64,000 bases of DNA from Epiperipatus broadwayi (taxonomy: Eukaryota; Onychophora; Udeonychophora; Euonychophora; Peripatidae). The stretch lies in assembly GCA_028023455.1 (NCBI GenBank), contig JAQFVV010006505.1, positions 682,001 to 746,000 of the forward strand, in the 5' to 3' direction. Positions within the stretch are counted from its first letter, which is position 1. Each line of letters begins with the position of its first letter. Of the stretch, positions 57,342-64,000 are shown piece after piece. The position numbers were made by a program, and so were the translations under genes. The notes beneath the pieces were generated by a model. That model did not search any database. It was not told the origin of the DNA and saw only the letters and a list, made by a program, of their open reading frames with translations.

Positions 57342-60300
57342 TTATATAAGGTTTTGTATATTCCAGGTGTCAATGTACTTAGTATGATCTGTAATCTTCA
57401 TGTCTCTTTCACGTATGGTTTGCAGTTTATTTCTGAACGTGTTTGGATGTCTTCTGGGGTTATAATTGTATATGAAATTACACCTTGTACACCATAAGGC
57501 ATAGAGTATAAATGTGCAGATTCTTATTTCAGCAAAGATACCCCTTTTAAAAGAGTCAAAAAGGGTTTTCATATTGATTTTTTTATCCATGAATGAAGTG
57601 CTAATAATTTCACGAATGTTTTCTAGACTTGGGCATGAGAAAAAAGGTGGTTTTGTGTCTCTGAGTCCTATGGCAAAAATTACATATATCATCTATATCT
57701 TTATAGTTTCTTTGATATTTCAAAAACTGTTGCGTAGGTAGCAAGTCCAGATTTATCTTTTGGAGAAAGTCAAAATATTTTGGTTCAAGTGACCATAGTT
57801 TGAATTTGCGACATAATTGTTTATTAGTGATATGAAGTGGAGTTTGTACATCATCTTGATTTGGATGTAGAAGTTGATAAACTTCCCAATATTTATATTT
57901 GGCTTGTGGTGGTTTGAAGTTAAGAGTGTGGATTGTTAGTAATGGTGTAAGTAGTGTGTTCAGATATCCCTGGAGAGGAGGTGGTCTATCTGTAGGGGTA
58001 ATCTTGGCAGAAATTTCTAAATATGGGAATTTTTGTGCACATGTAGATATTATGTTCAATGTTTTTTTGTATCCTGAAGACATGTATTGAGTGAAGGTCA
58101 AGGCCATTTTGTGAAAGGGGTTTTCTTAGACATTTTACTGATATTGAGATAATCTTTTTTCCCCAGAATAATTTCCTGCATAAGGAGTCTATCTTATTTG
58201 TAAATGCCTTGGTATAAATGATTGTTGGAGTAAAATAAGAGATTTTTGTAATCACTAGCATGTTAAGCAAAGCCATTTTTGTATATAGAGAGAGGTAGGC
58301 TTTGGAGAGTGAATTGACAGTCTTTTCCACTTTCTCTATTAAATTTTTCTGTATGAGCGATCTCATGGGTAAATAATGTAAATAGAAGTTGAACCCAAGA
58401 AATGCACTTGGTCTACCTTTGAAAACTTTAGTAATGCTATTACCAGTGAAGATCTGCCATGCACATGATTTCTCCATATTAAATGTTAGTTTATATTCTT
58501 TTGTAAAATTGTTAAGTATCTTAAGAAGTTTGGGAATTTGCTTTTGGGATGATAGAAATACTGCTATATCATCCATATATGCGATGCATGAGATGTTGTC
58601 ATTGATGGTAGGCATGTAGACTCCTGAAAATTCATTTTCTATTATTTTTATAAGAGGGTTGATATAGGCAGTGAACAATAAGGCACTGAGAGGTGAGCCC
58701 TGAGGAATGGACTGATGCGGCACTATTGGAGGTGAAGTTTTCCCATTTAGGGAAACATAAATCTCACGGTTTAAAAGTAAGTTAGCAAGCAAGTTTAGAT
58801 AGGCATTGGGGACTGAGTATTTTTGCAGAGTTTTAAGGAGAGTACTGATGGAAATCATGTCAAAAGGGCTTCAATATCTAGTTGAATAACAATTGGACTG
58901 TATTTTTTATTGTCTCTAACAGTTTCTATAGTTGACTTGAATAGAAAGGTTGCCTGTCTGTTGAGGATTCTTTTTGGCAAATTGCATTTTTGATAGGTTT
59001 GGCAAAATGAATGGCTTTATTTTATCTTTTATCACTGATTCTATTATCTTTATGCCAAGGGAGCATATTGAAATTGAACGTAGCTAGTAGTGTTTGAGGT
59101 TAATTGTTTCTTTTTCATGAATGGCACAAGCATAATTTGATTTAATCCCTGTATTTTATAGATGTCTTTAGTGAGGTAGGAGACTAGGTTAAGCAAATAT
59201 TGTGCTGCAATTTTATCAATATGTTTGTATACAAACTTGGGAATTCCATCTATGCCAGGATGACATGAATCTGGCATCACTTCTATTTTTTGAATGAAAT
59301 CTTTTAAAGAAATATTAAATTCATTTTCTGATCTATCTTGTGAAAAGACCATTAGACTTGGTGAGGAGACCCTCTGGAATTTTTCTTTATACAATATGTA
59401 AAGCAGCTCCAGCATAAAATCTCCGTAGACAATTTCAGTTTGGACTTTAATAGCTGTTGGGACTCACACCTGGGAGGGATGGCCTAGTGCCCATCTAATG
59501 AAGTTTCTGGTATACATGTGTGGCTTATTTAAATATAACCTTTTCTTTTTAATGGAGATATATTCTTTAAGTTGGTTTGTTAACTCTTGATATGTTTTCT
59601 TTAAAGCTATCAGACAGGGACGATCGAGATTTGATTGGGAAGTGCCAATAATTTTTTATAGGTATCATCCATAAGCTTTAGTAGTTTTGTTGGGGGTGTT
59701 GTTGTTCTGGTAAGATGATCAATGTTAAATGAAAGCAGATTAGTAAAAGCATACCATGCTTGGACTGGATTCATTGTAATATTCTTCAACTTGTGAAGAT
59801 ATATGTATACTTCTAAAAAAAGATATTCTGGTGTGCATGATGGTAGTAGAACTCTGATGGTTCTTCCTGTATTAATTGTTGTTCTATTATCAAAATTAAT
59901 TTCCAGTGACACTAAAACAGCTGCATGATCAGAGAGGAGGGAATTCTTCAATTGAATGCATATCATGTTGTGTAATGATGGCAAACAAAAAACCAGATCT
60001 ATAAGTGATGAATGTCTACCATTGTTAAATGACATGGCCTTCTCTGGCAGAAAGCCTCTTCCACTCATCATTGGAAAAGACAGCTGATGTAACCATTTGC
60101 TGGTGAAGGTCTGGTATGTCATGTTGAAATCTCCCAAAATAATCATTGTATACATAGCATTTGTGAACCTGGAGTTAAATGTTTGTATAATTCTGTTTAT
60201 AATAGTGGGACCTGGAGGGATATAAACAATTGCTGTGTTTAAGGGGATGGCTTTATAAGTAAATGTAATTATTAGCAAGTAATTTTGACAGAACTAAATG

Positions 60301-60600
60301 GACAGGCTTTATCAATGATAATGCCTGTACCTGCTGATGGAGTGTCAGATGTGTTTGAGAAGGCTGTATAGCCCTTGGAAATTAGCTTATCTGTAGGGTT
60401 GATTAGTGAGCCACTGTAGATTTTTGTTTCGATAATGCCCATGATCTGCAGTTTAACAATGTTGTACCATTTAGTGAGGAGGTCAATTTTTTGTGGGGAG
60501 TTTTATTCTAAGATAAATTTAAATATTTTAATAAAGGAAGCTGTAGTATATTTTAATGGATCAATAAATATGCATTGTTCAATTATTTTCTGTAGATCTG
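57342..60600 (-). pseudogene. LINE ORF2: AP endonuclease, RT, zinc-binding C-terminus, broken
   Basis: Read on the minus strand. The endonuclease starts near 60590 with IMGIIETKIYSGSL and SAGTGIIIDKA, and continues in the frame 60278-59610 with YIPPG, MIILGDFNM, SLIDLVFCLPSL and LLSDHAAVLVSL. RT begins in 59415-59050 (CHPGIDGIPKFVYKHI) and continues in 58858-57986 with IPQGSPLSALLFTAYINPLI and the active site AYMDDIAVFLS. A C-terminal C-x2-C/H region (DICNFCHRTQRHK) and WCTRCNFIYNYNPRRHPNTF end at about 57342. At least four frameshifts or stops interrupt it. The catalytic aspartates of RT (YMDD) and the endonuclease D and H residues are still present, so decay is recent. Confidence 0.83.
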
Positions 60601-60832
60601 AGAGAAATATCACGAGCTTGTTTTCCTGTCTGTGAAGGGGTTTTTAAGTGAGAGTTTATTTATGTTTGTAATATTATCAGTTTTTTCTTCCATTGGACTA
60701 TTTTCTGAAGAGTATGTGGCAATTAGAGAAGTGTTGTGACTTTGCGTGATATTAGCTTTTTTTCTAGAGATTGGAGGAGGGGAATCATTATCACTACTTT
60801 CATATTCTAGAGCTTTGAGTTTCTTCGGATTA

Positions 60833-61972
60833 TTAATAGATTTTTTTTATCAGCCGACCCGGATTTCTAGTAATTTGTGAAGTTTCTAGAACCGGCTGGG
60901 ATGGCAAAACCGCAAGCAATTCCATTATTTCGAGGGATGTTTTATTAAGAGAGGGTGAGATTTCTGGTTTAGGAGAGGAGGAAACTTCAATGCTATTGAG
61001 CCTTGTAATATGCAGAATCATCTTTCCACTATTGCTGATGTCAATATCATTTTTACCCTCAATATTATGGTCTGTTGATGGCACATCTTCATCTGCAGTC
61101 CCTTCTTGATTACTATGGAAATTTTCTTTTGGGCATTGATGTAAGGGGGATGTGCTCATATTACAATTATTACAATATAAAGCCAGACAGTTACTAATAA
61201 GATGACCACATTTTTTACAGTGAAAGCACTGCGGTTTTAGACTGTTTATAACAAGAAATAATGTCGCTTCTTCATCTGCAACTTGTGTTGGAATATTTTT
61301 AAGGATTTATGTTCTCTCCCAATTTTACTTTAAATCTATAATTGTTAGTAAATATCGGGATGGGTGTATTTTTAATATGTAAAGGCTAAAAATCTATCAC
61401 CTTCCTGAACGGTTTCATAAGTTTAGTGAAATCTGTCTCTGAGTAACCTAGGTAAGTTTTTTTAATTAAGCCAGTAATAAAGTTTTCTCTGTTGGGATTG
61501 ACTAAAACTAATGCATATTGCCCCAGAGTTTTCATTTCTTGTCGGAACAATTCTTTGCCTTCTACATTTACAAATTCAATAGCCAAATAAAGCGGATTCG
61601 GATGATCTTCCACACAAACTATCAAATTCAATAGTTTTTTATTATTAATGTCTTCGAATAGAAGCTCCTTAGGGAATCTATAAAGCAAACACTTTCTATC
61701 TGTAATTGCTATGACAATGGAGCGTTCAGTGAAAAAACATTTAAATGAATTGAAAAGATCCCTAGGGATGGTTTGATTAAAAGCTTCAGAGATCTTTTGA
61801 GGCTATCATCAGACCAAGGCTCTTTTATTGCATTAACATAGGTTTCAGTAGTTTTTGGATTAAGATCTAGTTTCATCAGATCTCCTGCTGTAGAACGGTG
61901 AAATCTAGGCACTAGATGTGTTTTCTTTGAGAAAAACAATCGTGGATTATTTTCACTTTTTTTTATAACCAT
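60833..61972 (-). pseudogene. LINE ORF1 (RNA-binding, CCHC zinc knuckle), broken
   Basis: Minus-strand pieces: 61972-61709 (87 codons), 61688-61386 (100 codons, an RRM-like or gag-like stretch with YALVLVNPNRENFITGLIKK), then a zinc knuckle read at about 61240-61200 as CFHCKKCGHLISNC, which fits C-x2-C-x4-H-x4-C. A serine-rich acidic tail follows (61159-60833). ORF1 proteins coat the LINE RNA. Three frame breaks separate the parts. Confidence 0.72.
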
Positions 61973-62251
61973 TGATGGTGATTTTGCAACTTGTGCATAG
62001 GAACTTTTAAATGTGTCTCAGCTGGCGGACATCATGGCTGGATGTTGGACATCTAAGTCCATTATGCAATCAATCTGAGTTGCCTTTGTGTATTTCTCTT
62101 CTTTTTTTTAATTAATCTATTAGTTTTCTATTTTATAGTTATTAGAGAAATAAAACTCTTACCTGTAATCGGTATATTTTATGATATTGTAATAAATTAA
62201 AGAGCACGATCTGAATGAGTGGTAAGCTAGAGGCGACCTCTGGTGACTGTC

Positions 62252-62253
<2 letters not shown>

Positions 62254-62322
<69 letters not shown>
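62254..62322. repeat. (ATT)n microsatellite at LINE 5' side
   Basis: A pure ATT run of about 69 bp just upstream (minus-strand sense) of LINE copy 1. It mirrors the (TTA)n at its 3' end. Confidence 0.95.
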
Positions 62323-62324
<2 letters not shown>

Positions 62325-63150
62325 TATAAAGAAGTAGGGTATTTGAAGACACAGACTATATTATTTACATTTTGTAATTAAAATATTTCTTGATATTTTG
62401 GCATTGTAAAAAAAAATGTAATAATTTATTTAAAAAAAAGGTAATTTGAAAGTTTAATTCAGCATGTTAATTAATTAATCCTTCCGAAATAAAAAACACT
62501 AATTAATTAAGGTAGCAGGTGGTCACCTAAAGACATTGTTAAGATATAGTAAGGATTAAATTTCTAAATTAAGAAAGTTAAAATTAAAGAAATACATGTT
62601 CTGTTTTTTATTTTATTTAATAAAACAATAAATAAGGTAAAGTATAAAATTGGTTCAGACATGCTTCATTCATGCATTCAACTCATTCATTATTTTTGGT
62701 AGGTAGTCGTCAATCTAAAGAGCACAAACTAAAAAATATCTAAACACAGTTAAGAGTTAGATTGAGTAATTCCAGATGTAAGTGCGACAGTGAACTATGA
62801 AGTGATATTCAACTTCTAAGAATATGGGAATCCAAGTGGCTAATCAGACAGTTTTAATTATGATAAGCTCGACATTCCCAAATACATCTGCCATAACAAG
62901 CTGTTTGTGTGCTGACAAAAATGTTCATTGAACTGCCTAGTATAGATAGATATTCCTAAATCAAATCTGTTGTAAAGTAAAAAAATATATAAATTAGGAT
63001 AAGCTATATCCAACCACCATAATTGTAGTTTTATGATAGTTATACGAATATGAGGTTTCATGGATATGTATCGTATCATGTATGTGTATATTCAATTCAA
63101 AATATATATATATATATATTAATTCTGTTGTATAAATAATTGTTTTTCAA
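62323..63150. other. AT-rich DNA, nothing recognised
   Basis: The frame at 62858-63079 (minus) has no motif. (TA)n lies at about 63103-63120. Confidence 0.5.
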
Positions 63151-63154
63151 AATT

Positions 63155-63465
63155 AAACCACTAAACATCACTTGATCACTACTCTTTATGCTTACACAAG
63201 CTGTTTACCCAGAGGCCAAACTCCCTATACATAGCACCACTAGGTGCAAGCCAGAATAATTAATGTAAGTGAGAATTGATGGAAGGTTGCATTAGATCCT
63301 AAGATCTAGGTCCAGTGCTCTCAGATCCAAGGCTCCTCACTGATGAAAGTCATAAGCTAGAAACTAGTCTGTGGATTTTATGCACAAACCTTCCTGCATA
63401 CATTGACTATGAAGGCTTGCACTGAGTGGTGCTACTGTAAGGGGAGTTTAGCTTCTGTGTTGCCT
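63155..63465. mobile_element. Second hammerhead repeat family, foldback
   Basis: A minus-strand piece (63155-63265, ACCACTAAACATCACTTGAT ... GCACCACTAGGTGCAAGCC) is followed by a plus-strand piece (63280-63465). The plus piece keeps CTGATGA at 63340-63346, a weak hairpin AAGTC/AGCT, GAAA at 63360-63363, AC/GT stem III and the GTC cleavage triplet. Inner stem I is CTCA/TGTG. This is the best-preserved core of this family in the window. Confidence 0.68.
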
Positions 63466-63860
63466 TAAAGTAATAGTTAATTACTCTTTTTGTTATTGGG
63501 TCAGTGTGCCTGTGTATTTTTTATAGTATTTGTGAAAGATGTATATACACTAGTTCTAAGATGCTCAGTCAATGACACTGTAAAAATATCAAATAATTAA
63601 TTGTCTGCAGCTCAAAGCAGAGATAGAAGTTGAAAAAAATGTGATTCTGAGAGTAAAAAATGCGAAACTATCTATTTTACATTAAATTTTAGTGTTCATT
63701 ATCCAGGCACTTGGACTAATGTCTTGAACATAAAAATTAGTTGAAAATTCTATCAGCCAGTAGTCGGTAAGGATTTTCTTAAAGACAAGTTTGGTCACAT
63801 GTTTTTAGAATAATATCATTATTTATTATTAATTTATTTATTCAGTATATTAAATGTTAC
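63466..63860. other. AT-rich DNA, nothing recognised
   Basis: No supported feature. Confidence 0.5.
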
Positions 63861-63864
63861 TATA

Positions 63865-64000
63865 GTAAATAGAGGGATTTGAACTTAGAATTGTTATTGG
63901 AAAAGTGAGAAGATTGAAGTCTGTCTATTAAAGTTGGAGGAATTGCTATCTTAATATAAGCTAAACACTGATTTTATAAATGTGTGAGAGATTATGATCT
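63865..64000 (+). mobile_element. Retrozyme-like unit cut by the window end
   Basis: AGATTGAAGTCTGTCTATTA, TGCTATCTTAATATAAGCTA and AACACTGATT follow the family order. The window stops at GAGAGATTATGATCT, the 5' strand of ribozyme stem I. The catalytic core should lie just past position 64000. The preceding GGGATTTGAACTTAGAATT is an inverted B-box end. Confidence 0.7.

Larger units (their letters stand above)
57025..62253 (-). mobile_element. Tx1/L1-like LINE, copy 1, near full length
   Basis: Minus-strand order: ORF1 with a zinc knuckle (61972-60833), ORF2 with AP endonuclease, RT and C-terminal zinc-binding region (about 60600-57340), then a 3' UTR abutting (TTA)n at 57024. The 5' side meets another (TTA)n at 62253-62322. 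Two ORFs with a CCHC ORF1 and a zf-RVT-like C-terminus point to the L1/Tx1 group. Confidence 0.8.

Overview
This is a strongly AT-rich stretch of animal nuclear DNA. I see no intact host gene, no rRNA, no canonical host tRNA, no operon and no CRISPR array. The content is metazoan-type transposable elements: RTE-like and Tx1/L1-like LINEs, Penelope-like elements (PLEs), tRNA-derived SINEs, hAT and Tigger/pogo-like DNA transposons, and many repeats carrying hammerhead ribozymes (HHRs). The mix fits an invertebrate such as a flatworm, mollusc or cnidarian. I cannot name the species.

Layout. 1-9 kb: AT-rich DNA with foldback repeats, two SINEs, a PLE-type HHR (2230-2272), a 79-bp minisatellite and a Tigger-like element (7377-8508). 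9.6-14.2 kb: a SINE with clear target duplications, a retrozyme-like cluster, and inverted copies of a second HHR repeat. 14.9-19.3 kb: two degraded PLEs back to back, whose terminal repeats carry a tRNA-like pol III promoter. 20-29.7 kb: SINEs, PLE relics, a SPIN-like hAT split by a PLE, three retrozyme-like clusters and a hAT/BED relic with perfect 8-bp target duplications. 30-34.6 kb: AT-rich sequence with nothing recognised. 35-47.8 kb: PLE terminal repeats, more ribozyme repeats and two nearly identical RTE-like LINEs, each broken by a different frameshift. 47.8-54 kb: unassigned DNA and a large foldback of the second HHR repeat. 55.2-62.3 kb: two tandem copies of a minus-strand LINE separated and flanked by (TTA)n arrays. 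62.3-64 kb: unassigned DNA, one more HHR foldback and a retrozyme unit cut by the window edge.

The most notable result is the density of hammerhead ribozymes. The main family has units of about 350-465 bp. Each carries a type I HHR and, in most clusters, a B-box-like pol III motif, and the units sit as direct dimers and inverted copies. That is the architecture of metazoan retrozymes and of the schistosome Sm-alpha repeat. PLEs, which encode GIY-YIG/RT proteins and often HHRs, lie in the same window and are a plausible source of mobilisation. The second notable result is a SPIN-like hAT, a family known for repeated horizontal transfer among animals.
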